From contig NZ_BROH01000014.1 of assembly GCF_027923545.1 (NCBI RefSeq), positions 55,728 through 119,727 on the forward strand: a stretch of DNA of 64,000 nucleotides. The letters run 5' to 3'. The first letter of the stretch is position 1. Each line of letters begins with the position of its first letter. Below, one piece after another: positions 1 to 8,795 of the stretch. This DNA comes from Sinisalibacter aestuarii. Lineage in GTDB: Bacteria; Pseudomonadota; Alphaproteobacteria; Rhodobacterales; Rhodobacteraceae. The position numbers and the translations under genes were made by a program. The notes beneath the pieces are model-generated. The model was given only the letters and a program-made list of their open reading frames with translations. It had not been told where the DNA came from and ran no database searches.

Positions 1-855
1 CCACAAGAGGAGAAATGGGCGCCCGAGAACCGCGAGGCGACCTTCGCGCGCTATCTTGAGCTTTCAACCCGGCGCGGCGATTTCGACGTTCTTCTCTGGC
101 CGGAAACCGCCTTTCCGGGTTTCCTCGATGAGGATACGGAGGCACAGGCCCGCATTGCCGCTGCGCTACCGGAAGGCAGCGTGCTGCTCACCGGGGTGCC
201 GGACCGTGTACCGAGTGAGGATGGGATCCAATATTTCAACACGGTCCAGGCTTTTGGCGAGACCGGCAAAATCCTGACCGGATACGCGAAACACCATCTC
301 GTACCCTTCGGCGAATATGTGCCATTCCGCGGCTGGTTGCCCATCGAGCGGCTCACGGCGGGTCTGGGCGATTTTACGCCCGGACCGGGCCCGCGAACGC
401 TTGCGCTTCCGGGTGTGCCGCTGGTCGCCGTGGCGATCTGCTATGAGATCATCTTCCCAGGGCATGTGGTCGACGACCTGTTCCGGCCGGACTGGATTTT
501 CAATGCGACCAACGATGCTTGGTTCGGAACCAGCATTGGACCGGAGCAGCATCTCGCCTCCGCACGCATGCGCGCTGTCGAGGAAGGGCTTCCCATCGTC
601 CGGGCCGCAAACACAGGGATCTCCGCGATCATCGACGCAAACGGTGACCTCGTCGCGCGGCTCGGCAACGGAGAAACCGGTGTCATAGATGCGGCTCTGC
701 CCTCTGCTCATCCGTCAACGCTCTATGCGCGCTTCGGCGACTGGGCGCTGCTGGCTCTCATCTTCACTACTTGGGCCGTGGGACTGGCTGCAGGTCTGGT
801 CGGCACACACCGGTGCAACAAGAGAACAAGAACGGAGAAAAAGTCATGCTGGTAA
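1..855 (+). CDS. lnt: Apolipoprotein N-acyltransferase, 3' part (5' end outside window)
   Basis: The frame is open from base 1, so the N-terminal membrane domain lies outside the window. What remains is the nitrilase-like domain and the last membrane helix. All three residues of the nitrilase-type catalytic triad are visible: Glu in WPETAF, Lys in KHHLVPFGEYVP and Cys in VAICYEIIFP. The family transfers the third acyl chain to the N-terminal cysteine of lipoproteins in the inner membrane. The stop overlaps the start of the next gene, so this begins a tightly packed operon of envelope genes. Being next to metal-resistance genes and a plasmid replicon suggests an accessory rather than the housekeeping copy; that is inference. 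Confidence 0.93.
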   Translation, partial: PQEEKWAPENREATFARYLELSTRRGDFDVLLWPETAFPGFLDEDTEAQARIAAALPEGSVLLTGVPDRVPSEDGIQYFNTVQAFGETGKILTGYAKHHLVPFGEYVPFRGWLPIERLTAGLGDFTPGPGPRTLALPGVPLVAVAICYEIIFPGHVVDDLFRPDWIFNATNDAWFGTSIGPEQHLASARMRAVEEGLPIVRAANTGISAIIDANGDLVARLGNGETGVIDAALPSAHPSTLYARFGDWALLALIFTTWAVGLAAGLVGTHRCNKRTRTEKKSCW

Positions 856-1040
856 TCGCGGGCATTGTCGCGGGTGCGATCTGGGGTGGATATCTGGCGC
901 GACGCCGAAAAGGAAACCGGCTGGATATCCTCCAGTATGCGGCGAGTTCGGCGATCGCCTTCGGTCTTCTCACCTATTTCATATCGGTGGTCCTCTTGCG
1001 CATCTTTTTTAAGAAGGGTTTCGAAACAGCACCGACATGA
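846..1040 (+). CDS. Small membrane protein of the lnt operon, 64 aa
   Basis: The start ATG lies inside the last codons of lnt and follows a purine-rich site (GGAGAAA). The stop overlaps the start of the acylase-like gene by four bases. The protein has a hydrophobic N-terminal segment (about residues 1-15), a basic stretch (ARRRKGNR) and a second hydrophobic segment (about 30-52), so two membrane passes are likely. No family is recognised. Overlap on both sides supports translational coupling and a real gene. A role in envelope or lipoprotein processing is inferred from position only. Confidence 0.7.
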   Translation: MLVIAGIVAGAIWGGYLARRRKGNRLDILQYAASSAIAFGLLTYFISVVLLRIFFKKGFETAPT

Positions 1041-2974
1041 GACGGCTTTTCAACATATTGCTGTACGGGTTTCTGGCAATCTGCATCACGGTATCGGTTG
1101 GTTCCGGGTTGGTCTATTTTCTGCTGAGCGCATCCGTTCCCGATTACGACGAGGACTTCACGGTCGCAGGCTTAGGCGGACCGGTCGACATTCTGCGAGA
1201 TTCTTCGGCAGTCCCGCACATCTCCGCAGCTTCCGCTGCGGATGTTTACTTCGCGATCGGCTTCGTTCACGCCCAAGACAGGCTCGGTCAACTGTTAAGG
1301 GCAAGGCGAAAAGCGGAAGCTTCGTGGCCATCGGATGAGATCTTGGACCTTGAGCCAGCGGTCTCAGACGCGCTCGCATCCTATGCCGCCGGCGTTAATG
1401 CGTGGCTGGAGCTAGTGTCGGAAGGCGGGCGTGGCCGAGGCTCTCCGGAGCTGCTGATCGCAGACGAACGGTCGATCGCGGCCTGGACACCCGGCGATAG
1501 CCTGAGGATTGCCCGGTCTTTCCTGAATGGCCTGCGACCGGGAAGCGCACGGGAAGGAATGCCGAGTATATCAGGTGCCATTATACCGGCGGATCGCCTG
1601 AGAGTGCCCGAACTGTTTGCGACTGATCCGGAGCAGCGCCTTGATGCATGGGCGATCGACGGCGACCGAACAGCGACCGGAACGCCAATTCTAGCCGCCG
1701 ATATCAGCGGTTCCCTGTCGCTTCCCTCGGAATGGTATCTCGCAGATCTTCAATTTTCGACAGGGCCGGCCATAGGGGCCACAATACCGGGCGTACCTTT
1801 CGTTATTGTCGGTCGCAATGCGCGCGTCGCCTGGGCCTTCCGGTCATTTCCCGTGCCAGACGAGGAGGCACCAAGGGGGCCGTCACCCGTGCGGGCGGCA
1901 GGTTTCCTGACGATGCTGGAGCTGTTCGCGCGTTCGGCCGACGCGACCGATGCCATCGGAGTTGCCGCAGACATGTTGCCGAAGGGCATGGAGGCATTGG
2001 CCATTGACCGAGAGACCGTTGCCCGATGGCCAAGAGCGGAGGCCGTACGGGCGTCGTCTTTTCGCGACATTCGACTGGCGGAGCTTGAAGCGCGGCAATC
2101 GATCTTCTCGACGGAAGGCGCCATCGGTGTTCAAAGGGACACCGTAAGTTCCGTGGCGCGAACCCTCCTGCCCCTGATGGCGAAAGAGCTTTGGTTCGTG
2201 CAGTCCAGAGACAGCATCGAAGGCACCGATGCGGACAGCCTTCGTCGTGAGCTTCTGGACAGGCTTGCCTCGTGGAATGGCGAAATGGATCGCTATTCAC
2301 CGGAACCTCTGCTGTTCTGGACCTGGGTCCGGGCTTTGCAGCAGCGCATTTTGAAGGACGAGTTTCCGACAGCGGAGCAACTCTGGACCCGTCCGAACCC
2401 AAACTTTCTTTATGCGGTACTCAGCGATCGTCGCGGTAGCGCGATCTGGTGCGACATCCGCCTATCCTCACCTCGCGAGACATGTGAGGAGCAGGTTCGC
2501 GTGGCCCTGGATGATGCCCTTGGCTGGCTGGTCGATCGATATGGGCGCGATCCCTCGACGTGGACCTGGGGGGAGGAGCATAGATTGGACATGCAGTGGT
2601 CGCCAATCAGTTCACGTGGGTTGCTGACCGACCTGCTGTCCCTTCAAGCGCCGATTTCAGGCGATCCGTATACGCTATTCTTGACATCATTTGGTGTCGA
2701 AGAAGACCGTCCATTCCTTGTGAGTGCCGGAAGCAATTTTCAGGCGGTCATGTCGATATCGGAAGCAGCGGGATCATACTACATCTCGCCCACCGGACAG
2801 TCGGGACATCCGCTATCTCGATTCTACGACAATCTCTTTCCCTCCTGGATACGAGGCGAATACCTGGCCATGTCGACCGATCTGTCACTGGCCCGTGGCG
2901 GCGCTTCCGGGATCTCGCGACTCACACCGGCTACCTCGGACAGTCCTCGGATGAGCGAGGGCCAGAGCGAATGA
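1037..2974 (+). CDS. Penicillin-acylase-family protein lacking the Ntn nucleophile, 645 aa
   Basis: An N-terminal membrane anchor (about residues 5-30) is followed by family landmarks: a segment reading VYFAIGFVHAQDRLGQLL near residue 70 and IGATIPGVPFVIVGRNARV AW near residue 250. In active members the beta subunit begins Ser-Asn-x-Trp. The aligned segment here reads Leu-Asp-Ala-Trp, and the following Asn-Asp-Pro-His block is also lost. The autocatalytic serine is therefore absent and the protein is probably a pseudoenzyme or has another role. It is also shorter than typical acylases (about 750-850 aa). The start overlaps the upstream gene and the stop overlaps the CtaG-like gene. Confidence 0.82.
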   Translation: MRRLFNILLYGFLAICITVSVGSGLVYFLLSASVPDYDEDFTVAGLGGPVDILRDSSAVPHISAASAADVYFAIGFVHAQDRLGQLLRARRKAEASWPSDEILDLEPAVSDALASYAAGVNAWLELVSEGGRGRGSPELLIADERSIAAWTPGDSLRIARSFLNGLRPGSAREGMPSISGAIIPADRLRVPELFATDPEQRLDAWAIDGDRTATGTPILAADISGSLSLPSEWYLADLQFSTGPAIGATIPGVPFVIVGRNARVAWAFRSFPVPDEEAPRGPSPVRAAGFLTMLELFARSADATDAIGVAADMLPKGMEALAIDRETVARWPRAEAVRASSFRDIRLAELEARQSIFSTEGAIGVQRDTVSSVARTLLPLMAKELWFVQSRDSIEGTDADSLRRELLDRLASWNGEMDRYSPEPLLFWTWVRALQQRILKDEFPTAEQLWTRPNPNFLYAVLSDRRGSAIWCDIRLSSPRETCEEQVRVALDDALGWLVDRYGRDPSTWTWGEEHRLDMQWSPISSRGLLTDLLSLQAPISGDPYTLFLTSFGVEEDRPFLVSAGSNFQAVMSISEAAGSYYISPTGQSGHPLSRFYDNLFPSWIRGEYLAMSTDLSLARGGASGISRLTPATSDSPRMSEGQSE

Positions 2975-3972
2975 TCACGAACCTCTTCTTTCTTTACGAC
3001 CCTTTCGGCGATGCGCTGTCACCGGTGTCGCTCATTGTTGTCGGCCTTACAGCATGGCTGTTTTTGCGTGGGCTCAAAATACACGTTCGCTGTCTCGGAA
3101 GGGTTTCTGGCTGGCGTCGAACCGTCTTCTTTGTCGGCCTCGCGGTCGTCCTCGTCGCGACGAATGGGCCGCTCCCGCCATTGGGGCACAGTCTGTTTTC
3201 TGTACATCAGGTCGAGCATCTTCTTCTGCGACTGGTAGGACCGCTTCTTATCGCGGTTTCTCAGCCCTGGCTTGGCCTTCAAGCCGGATTGAAAACGGAA
3301 TGGCGCCGACGCCTTGCCGCGATTGGGCGTGCGCGCATCCCGCGATTCTTGGCGCTTCCTGCATCTGCCACCTCCCTGTTGATTGGCGCGCTTTTCGTCT
3401 GGCAGATCCCGATGATCTACGCCCTTACACAACGTATTGCGGCGATGGAAGCGCTGGCACATCTGTCTATGGTGCTGGCGGGGCTTTGGTACTTTGCTAT
3501 GCTGTTCGATCCGCGTGATCCGCCTGAAGGAGCGCGGCGCGGTGCTCGACTGATGTCAGGGTTCGTGGTGATCGTTTCCAACATCTTTCCGGGCTCCCTG
3601 ACAACGCTCAAGGAGGTGCCCCTCTATGGATCAGAAATCATCGCAGCGAGCGGTGGTCGACTTCGCGCCCTGGCTGACGAGACAATCGGCGGCTACGTAA
3701 TCTGGGTCCCGTCGTCGATGGTTCTCATCGTGGCAATCATCCTGGTGCTCAACGGCTGGAACGCGGCGGAGGAACGGCGCTGGACGTCCCGCTACGACCT
3801 GATGCGCCAATCGAATGCGGCGGCGCTCGAGTTTCCGGAAACCGCGGAGGAACTGCGTCTGAAAGTAGAGAAGCCGAACCGGGACATGGGCCGTACCCTC
3901 GCCCTTGGCGCATTCGCCATGTTCATGGTTGTCATGATTACCGTCGTGACCATCGTCTATGCCCTCGGATAG
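2971..3972 (+). CDS. CtaG-family (caa3-type) cytochrome c oxidase assembly membrane protein, 333 aa
   Basis: The ATG overlaps the upstream stop in an ATGA, which decides the start over longer open readings. The protein is mostly hydrophobic with about seven to eight membrane segments. A His-rich stretch after the second to third helix (LGHSLFSVHQVEHLLLRLVG) matches the H-x(n)-HxxHLLL signature of the caa3_CtaG family, which is linked to copper delivery to oxidases. Family members also occur in metal-resistance islands, and that setting fits here. It is the last gene of the four-gene overlapping operon. The specific metal or oxidase served is unknown. Confidence 0.85.
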   Translation: MITNLFFLYDPFGDALSPVSLIVVGLTAWLFLRGLKIHVRCLGRVSGWRRTVFFVGLAVVLVATNGPLPPLGHSLFSVHQVEHLLLRLVGPLLIAVSQPWLGLQAGLKTEWRRRLAAIGRARIPRFLALPASATSLLIGALFVWQIPMIYALTQRIAAMEALAHLSMVLAGLWYFAMLFDPRDPPEGARRGARLMSGFVVIVSNIFPGSLTTLKEVPLYGSEIIAASGGRLRALADETIGGYVIWVPSSMVLIVAIILVLNGWNAAEERRWTSRYDLMRQSNAAALEFPETAEELRLKVEKPNRDMGRTLALGAFAMFMVVMITVVTIVYALG

Positions 3973-4191
3973 ATTGAATTCGACATGATACCAGACGTAT
4001 TCTTCCCCGCTAGGGCCCGCCTGTTTCGCCACTGCCACGGCTGGACACATATTGTAGTGTCCTTACGCGTACCGGGTGCTTGCGCTGGCCCACGGCGGCG
4101 AGCGTCACTTTGGCCGTGATCGCCATCGAAGCGATCAACGTCGCCCTGTGCCGACGATTTGCCTGATTTGACGGAAGATCATCTCCTCCCA

Positions 4192-4704
4192 TCAGGCGTA
4201 GATGTCGATCGGTGTTCCGTCTTTCACCATTGCATAGATGTCCTCGATCTGCCGATCTGTGACCGCGATGCAGCCAGCTGTCCAGTCGCGGACGTCCGTT
4301 GGGTCGATGCCTGGGCGTGGACCACCATGGATGAAGATGTCGCCGCCGGGGGAAAGGCCCTGCGCTTCAGCAAAGGCGATGTCGGCCTCATTCGGATAGG
4401 AGATGCCAACCGAAAGATGATACGTGCTTTCGGGGTTGCGCTTATCGACTACGTAAGCGCCCTCAGGGGTCCGGCCGTCTCCCTCGAATTGCTTGTGACC
4501 CTCAGGAGCGAAACCCAGCCCGACCGGATAGGTTTGCAATACGCGATCGGCTCCGTCCAGAACAAGCAAACGCTGCCCCTTGTAAAGCCGAACACGGGTC
4601 ACCTCGGGTCCGCCATAGCTGCGGAACTTGCTGGCACAGCCAGACAAAAACGCTGCCAACCCGCCCAACAGGACGGCGCGGCGGGGAAATCGGATGGTTT
4701 TCAC
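4192..4704 (-). CDS. L,D-transpeptidase (YkuD domain) lipoprotein, 170 aa
   Basis: A lipoprotein signal peptide ends in a lipobox (LSGC, about residues 19-22). The YkuD catalytic block is complete near the C terminus: HGG followed by DWTAGCIAVTD, with the catalytic Cys in the S/T-x-G-C-x position. Such enzymes make 3-3 peptidoglycan crosslinks or attach proteins to peptidoglycan in the periplasm. The start is read as GTG with an AAGAGG site ten bases upstream. It is transcribed away from the zinc-ribbon gene. A second, different L,D-transpeptidase lies at 8072-8734. Confidence 0.9.
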   Translation of the reverse strand: MKTIRFPRRAVLLGGLAAFLSGCASKFRSYGGPEVTRVRLYKGQRLLVLDGADRVLQTYPVGLGFAPEGHKQFEGDGRTPEGAYVVDKRNPESTYHLSVGISYPNEADIAFAEAQGLSPGGDIFIHGGPRPGIDPTDVRDWTAGCIAVTDRQIEDIYAMVKDGTPIDIYA

Positions 4705-4767
4705 TGCTCGATGCCTCTTTCGTGAGGTCTGATATGGACATTACGTTACCTTGCAAATGCTGCGTGA

Positions 4768-4863
4768 TCAATGTCCGTGGGCAAGCGCGGCCTTTGCCAT
4801 CTCTGGACCAACCTGCTCACCGCTGAATGCCTTGCGGGCCTACCGCAGCGCCTTGAGGGCGAC
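4768..4863 (-). pseudogene. Remnant of a P-type ATPase C-terminal tail
   Basis: Read on the minus strand, this stretch ends SGEQVGPEMAKAALAHGH and then stops. It closely matches the last residues of the intact ATPase encoded at 5209-7557 (GEQVGEGLAKGALAHGH). An in-frame stop lies a little upstream and no other ATPase sequence is seen, so this is a debris tail. It lies directly downstream of the zinc-ribbon gene. It suggests an earlier tandem copy of the ATPase, mostly deleted. Confidence 0.6.
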
Positions 4864-4886
4864 CGGCAGGGAGGCCACGGCAAGCC

Positions 4887-5174
4887 TTAATCGAACAACT
4901 CGTGAAGCCAGGATTTGCGGCGATAGCCGTGCTTGCCGTCGCCGCCGCCGTGCTTTCCGCGCCGGTAGCCGCGATCATCGTCGTAGCCGCGCGGCTCAGG
5001 CACCCGCTGAGGCGTCACATCGGGTGCCGAACGCTCGATGATCTTGTCCAGTTCGCCCCGGTCTAGCCAGACACCCCGGCAATCGGGACAAAAGTCGATC
5101 TCGATCCCCTGGCGGTCGGTCATGCTCAAGGGCACCTCGCAAACCGGACACATCATCCTGCCCTTCACGCTCAT
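4887..5174 (-). CDS. Zinc-ribbon (TFIIB-type) protein, 95 aa
   Basis: Two CxxC pairs (CPVC at about residues 9-12 and CPDC at about 29-32, the latter followed by RGVWLDRGEL) match the small zf-TFIIB family. The C-terminal half is rich in Gly, His, Arg and Lys, which could bind metal or nucleic acid. The chosen ATG has an AAAGGAG site about ten bases upstream; a longer reading would run into the ATPase gene. It is 34 bases downstream of the ATPase stop on the same strand, so it is probably co-transcribed with it from the metal-type promoter. Confidence 0.8.
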   Translation of the reverse strand: MSVKGRMMCPVCEVPLSMTDRQGIEIDFCPDCRGVWLDRGELDKIIERSAPDVTPQRVPEPRGYDDDRGYRRGKHGGGDGKHGYRRKSWLHELFD

Positions 5175-5208
5175 GTCTCGTCTCGGCTCCTTTCCGGGTT
5201 CTCCCAGT

Positions 5209-7557
5209 TCAATGACCATGTGCCAGCGCCCCTTTGGCCAAGCCTTCGCCAACCTGCTCACCGCCGGACGGCGGTGCCTTGGCCTCTTGGCTGTTCAGCA
5301 GGCGCAGGGCGTTGGCCACCACCAGCAATGACACTCCTACATCGGCTGCAATAGCGCCCCACATCGATGCCACTCCGAACGCAGTAGCGACGACGAAAAC
5401 GCCCTTGGTCGCCAAGGAAATACCGATGTTCTGACGGATAATCGACATTGTCCGGCGCGAATGACCGATCAGCCAAGGCACCTTGCCGAGATCGTCGGTC
5501 ATCAGGGCTATATCCGCCGTCTCGATTGCCGCGTCCGAACCAACGGCACCCATTGCGATGGCGTAATGCGCGCGCGCCATGGCCGGGGCGTCGTTGACCC
5601 CGTCGCCGATCATGGCCACCATGTCATGCGTTTCGACCAGTTCTTCGATGGCAGTCACCTTGTCTTCGGGCAGAAGCTCGGCACGGACCTCGTCGATGCC
5701 GACCTCGGCTGCAACAGCGCGCGCTGTCCGCTCGTTGTCACCGGTCAGCATGACGATGGTCTTCACACCCTGCGCGTGAAGCTGCGCCACGATGCCTTTG
5801 GCATCCGGGCGGATACGGTCGCGCAATTCCAAGATGCCGGTGACACCGGTGTCGTCGCCCACGGCAACAAGGGTGCTGCCAGCCCCTTCGATGCGGTCGC
5901 GCAAATCCTTCGGAATGGCGTCGCCGAAACCCTTCTCCTCGGCAAACCGGTCCGACCCCAGCCAGATCGACCGGCCGTCTGTGCGTCCTTCAAGTCCCCT
6001 GCCCGGAACGGTTCGGGTATCTTCCGCGGCGGATACCTTGATGCCGTCGGCTTCTGCCCGCGCAAGAATGGCGCGCGCCAAGGGATGCGAGGAACGTGCC
6101 TCCAGCCCAGCGGCGAGGGTCATCAGATCTTGCGCCGATGCTTTGCCCAGCGGATGCACCGCCGCCACCTCGGGCTCGCCCATGGTGATCGTGCCGGTCT
6201 TGTCCATGGCCAGTGCAGTGGTCTTGCCCGGTGCCTCAACATATGCACCGCCCTTGATCAGCACCCCGGCCCGCGCTGAGGCGGTGAGTGCAGCGACGAT
6301 GGAGACCGGTGTCGAGATGACCAGAGCGCATGGGCAAGCGATCACCAGCAGCACGAGTGCATTGTAGAACCAATAATCCCAGGCCCCCCCGAAAATGAGC
6401 GGCGGCAGCAGGGCAATTGCAATGGCGAGAGCCATGACGATAGGCGTGTAGATGCGGGCGAACTTCGCCACCCACTGCTCCACCGGCGCGCGGCGGGCAT
6501 GGGCGTCACCGACCATGCGGATGATCTTGGCCAACACGGTATCCGAGGCGGCCTTCGTGGCGCGCACCGTCAGTGTGCCTTCGCCGTTGATCGTACCGGC
6601 ATAGACTTCGTCGCCCCGTTCCTTTGGGACCAGCGCACTCTCTCCGGTGATTGGCGCCTGATCGACGGCCCCTGCCCCATCGACAACCTCACCATCCAAT
6701 GGGATGCGGTCTCCGCCGCGCACGACGAAACGTGCGTTGATAGCAACCGCAGAAGCCGGAACGTCCGCTTCCGAGCCGTCATCATTAAGAACTCTTGCCG
6801 TCGGCGGCGCCAGGTCGAGCAGAGCTGAAACCGCATTCCTCGCACGCCCGACGCTCCAGCTTTCGAGGAAAAGCGAGAGCGAGAAGAAGAACGCGACCGT
6901 CGCCGCCTCGAAAAATTCGCCGAGGCCAATTGCACCCGCGACTGCGACGACCATCAGCAGGTTCATGTCGGGCGACAGCCTCCGTGCAGACGACCATGCC
7001 TTGGGTGCCACGAGCCAGACACCGAACAGGATCGCAACCGCGAATAGCCCTGCCTCGACCAGTGGCATCGGCGCTTCGCCGTGCCCTGCGAAGAGGCCGA
7101 GTGCCCCCCCCATGCCGGTCTCGATGATGTGCCACAGAAATCCCGCGGCCCAGAAGCCGCCACTGAGCGCCGTAAACAGCCGCTGGCGTGCAAGATGGGC
7201 CGCCTGGTCGACCGACGCGTTTTCGGCATCCCAGGGCTTGGCGGTCATGCCGGTGCTTGCGACCAGTTCTGCAATTTCGCCGTCCGATACACTCTTGGCG
7301 CTGTCGAGAATAGTCATCCGTCCATTGATCACGTCGAACGCGAGATGCTCGGCCCCGCCGATCTTCGGGCCGACCACCTTGTTCAGGATTGCTACCTCCT
7401 CGGCGCAATCGAGGCCGGACACCTGAAAACTGCGCCCGCCCGCTGGCGCGGGCGTCGTTGGAACGATGTCGCCGCACGTTCCGGCGCTCCCGCAGCAGCT
7501 GCCGCCGCTTGTCTGGGCATCTTCGGCGTGATCGTGACGATGGGTGTCGGACGGCAT
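5209..7557 (-). CDS. zntA: Zn/Cd/Pb-translocating P1B-type ATPase, 782 aa
   Basis: The N terminus is metal-ligand rich (His and a CCGSAGTCGD stretch), followed by an HMA-like domain in which the usual CxxC is reduced to GLDCAEE. Later come TGES (actuator), the membrane CPC motif (IACPCALVISTP), DKTGTIT with the phosphorylated Asp, and GDGVNDAP. CPC with a Zn/Cd-type layout points to divalent soft-metal export across the inner membrane rather than Cu. The ATG is preceded by AGAGGT, and a MerR-type promoter lies about 30 bases upstream. The symbol zntA is used for the family; cadA would be equally fair. Confidence 0.93.
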   Translation of the reverse strand: MPSDTHRHDHAEDAQTSGGSCCGSAGTCGDIVPTTPAPAGGRSFQVSGLDCAEEVAILNKVVGPKIGGAEHLAFDVINGRMTILDSAKSVSDGEIAELVASTGMTAKPWDAENASVDQAAHLARQRLFTALSGGFWAAGFLWHIIETGMGGALGLFAGHGEAPMPLVEAGLFAVAILFGVWLVAPKAWSSARRLSPDMNLLMVVAVAGAIGLGEFFEAATVAFFFSLSLFLESWSVGRARNAVSALLDLAPPTARVLNDDGSEADVPASAVAINARFVVRGGDRIPLDGEVVDGAGAVDQAPITGESALVPKERGDEVYAGTINGEGTLTVRATKAASDTVLAKIIRMVGDAHARRAPVEQWVAKFARIYTPIVMALAIAIALLPPLIFGGAWDYWFYNALVLLVIACPCALVISTPVSIVAALTASARAGVLIKGGAYVEAPGKTTALAMDKTGTITMGEPEVAAVHPLGKASAQDLMTLAAGLEARSSHPLARAILARAEADGIKVSAAEDTRTVPGRGLEGRTDGRSIWLGSDRFAEEKGFGDAIPKDLRDRIEGAGSTLVAVGDDTGVTGILELRDRIRPDAKGIVAQLHAQGVKTIVMLTGDNERTARAVAAEVGIDEVRAELLPEDKVTAIEELVETHDMVAMIGDGVNDAPAMARAHYAIAMGAVGSDAAIETADIALMTDDLGKVPWLIGHSRRTMSIIRQNIGISLATKGVFVVATAFGVASMWGAIAADVGVSLLVVANALRLLNSQEAKAPPSGGEQVGEGLAKGALAHGH

Positions 7558-7589
7558 GAATGGACCTCTGGATTCGGGTGCTTTGTAAT

Positions 7590-7620
7590 GACATAGCCCC
7601 TACAGTAGCTAGAGCTTCAA
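7590..7620 (-). promoter_or_regulatory. MerR-type promoter/operator of the Zn/Cd ATPase gene
   Basis: On the minus strand there is a -35 TTGAAG (7620-7615), a 19-base spacer and a -10 TATGTC (7595-7590). The spacer carries a dyad built on CTCTAGC and TGTAGGG. Overlong 19-20 base spacers with a central dyad are the hallmark of promoters untwisted by MerR-family metal sensors such as ZntR/CadR. The start codon at 7557 is about 25 bases from the expected transcription start. No merR-type gene is visible in the window. Confidence 0.72.
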
Positions 7621-7739
7621 GAGCAAAATACGGTGGTATTTCAGTTTGTTTTATTGCTAGAGGGTGCGGTGACCGGCTCTATCATTCCTTGAGGCATGAA
7701 AAGCCGATGCAAAGAAAAACAGACACGAAAGGAAGCTTG

Positions 7740-8024
7740 ATGCGGGTTTTGATGCTGAAGCAAAAAATAATGGTTGCAGTGGCGCTATCGCTTACGGCCG
7801 GGTGCGCAGTCCAGCCGACTGGGCCGGGCGACGCGGCAGACCAGCGGGGCAACGTTCCCGAAGCTGTGATTGCAATGGCTGCCCCGGATCAGGATGTTGC
7901 AACCGCGCGCTTGGTGCCGGAAGACGGGTGCTACTGGTACGAACACAGCGGCCCCGTTGAAACGACCTTGCTGCCGCTGCGCACGGCGAACGGCAATCCG
8001 ATCTGCGTCGCGCGGGAAGCGTGA
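7740..8024 (+). CDS. Small predicted lipoprotein, 94 aa
   Basis: The start ATG follows AAAGGAAG. A signal peptide with a lipobox (LTAGC, about residues 19-23) predicts lipid attachment and envelope location. The mature part has two further cysteines (near DGCYWYEH and NPICVA) that could form a disulfide. No family is recognised. It lies between two metal-promoter-driven genes on the opposite strand, so a role in metal or envelope stress is possible but inferred only from position. Confidence 0.72.
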   Translation: MRVLMLKQKIMVAVALSLTAGCAVQPTGPGDAADQRGNVPEAVIAMAAPDQDVATARLVPEDGCYWYEHSGPVETTLLPLRTANGNPICVAREA

Positions 8025-8071
8025 CGACGACCCGCACGTCACATCATTTCGCTCAAAGCTAATTACCTCAT

Positions 8072-8734
8072 TCAACTTCTCGCGGTAACACTGTCCTCAG
8101 CCGAATAAAGATGTGCTGTCGATCCAATCTCGACGTTCGGATAAAGCTCGTTGATGTGTGCCATAACCATCCGCACGCAACCCGAACTCGCGCGCCCTCC
8201 GATGCTTCTCGGATAGGGTGTGCCGTGTATCCGAAGATAGGTGTCGCGATCTCCGACATAGAGATAGAGCGCCCGCGATCCCAAGGCGTTTTGAGGGCCG
8301 GGTTCCATCCCGTCGGCCCATCTTGCGTTTTCGGGATCCCGCTCGATCATGTTCTGTGTCGGCGTCCAGTGCGGCCACCTGACCTTGCGCTTGATGTTAT
8401 AAACACCTGGCTCGTAGAGGTTGCCCCGCGCGATCGCCACGCCGTAGCGCATCGCGGTTCCACCCTCCTCAATGTGGTAGAGATATCGCGCAACCGCATC
8501 GACATGGATGTCTCCTGGCACGAGGCCGTCCTTCGCGTCCACACGCTGAGGCAAGAAGCGCGGGTGTAGCCCCCAAGGGTTTGACGTGGCCGGATCGAAG
8601 CCGGGCGGGCTGACTTGCGCGTCCCATTCAGCCTTCTGCGCTTCGGTGGGCCAGCTATCGGCAAACACAGGGTTGGCCACAGTCGCCGAAAAGAGCGCTG
8701 TTGTCGTTTGAATAAAGTGTCGTCTTGTCAGCAT
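8072..8734 (-). CDS. L,D-transpeptidase (YkuD), Tat-like signal, 220 aa
   Basis: The N terminus MLTRRHFIQ is a twin-arginine-like signal, and the mature part begins after about residue 27. The catalytic segment HGTPYPRSIGGRASSGCVRM holds the His and Cys of the YkuD fold (S-x-G-C-V-R-M), near residues 175-195. The start at 8734 has a GAGAGGG site seven bases upstream; an earlier ATG at 8785 would lie almost at the transcription start and is less likely. The gene is driven by a MerR-type promoter (8796-8826), which implies peptidoglycan remodelling under metal control. Confidence 0.88.
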   Translation of the reverse strand: MLTRRHFIQTTTALFSATVANPVFADSWPTEAQKAEWDAQVSPPGFDPATSNPWGLHPRFLPQRVDAKDGLVPGDIHVDAVARYLYHIEEGGTAMRYGVAIARGNLYEPGVYNIKRKVRWPHWTPTQNMIERDPENARWADGMEPGPQNALGSRALYLYVGDRDTYLRIHGTPYPRSIGGRASSGCVRMVMAHINELYPNVEIGSTAHLYSAEDSVTARS

Positions 8735-8795
8735 GTCATACCCTCTCGGTTCCCACCGGCGATCAATGGCAAGAACGATATACATTCTCGTCGAC

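Noticed and set aside
3973..4191. Possible short gene between the CtaG-like and L,D-transpeptidase genes
   Set aside because: Frames on both strands are short, lack a ribosome site and show no family features.
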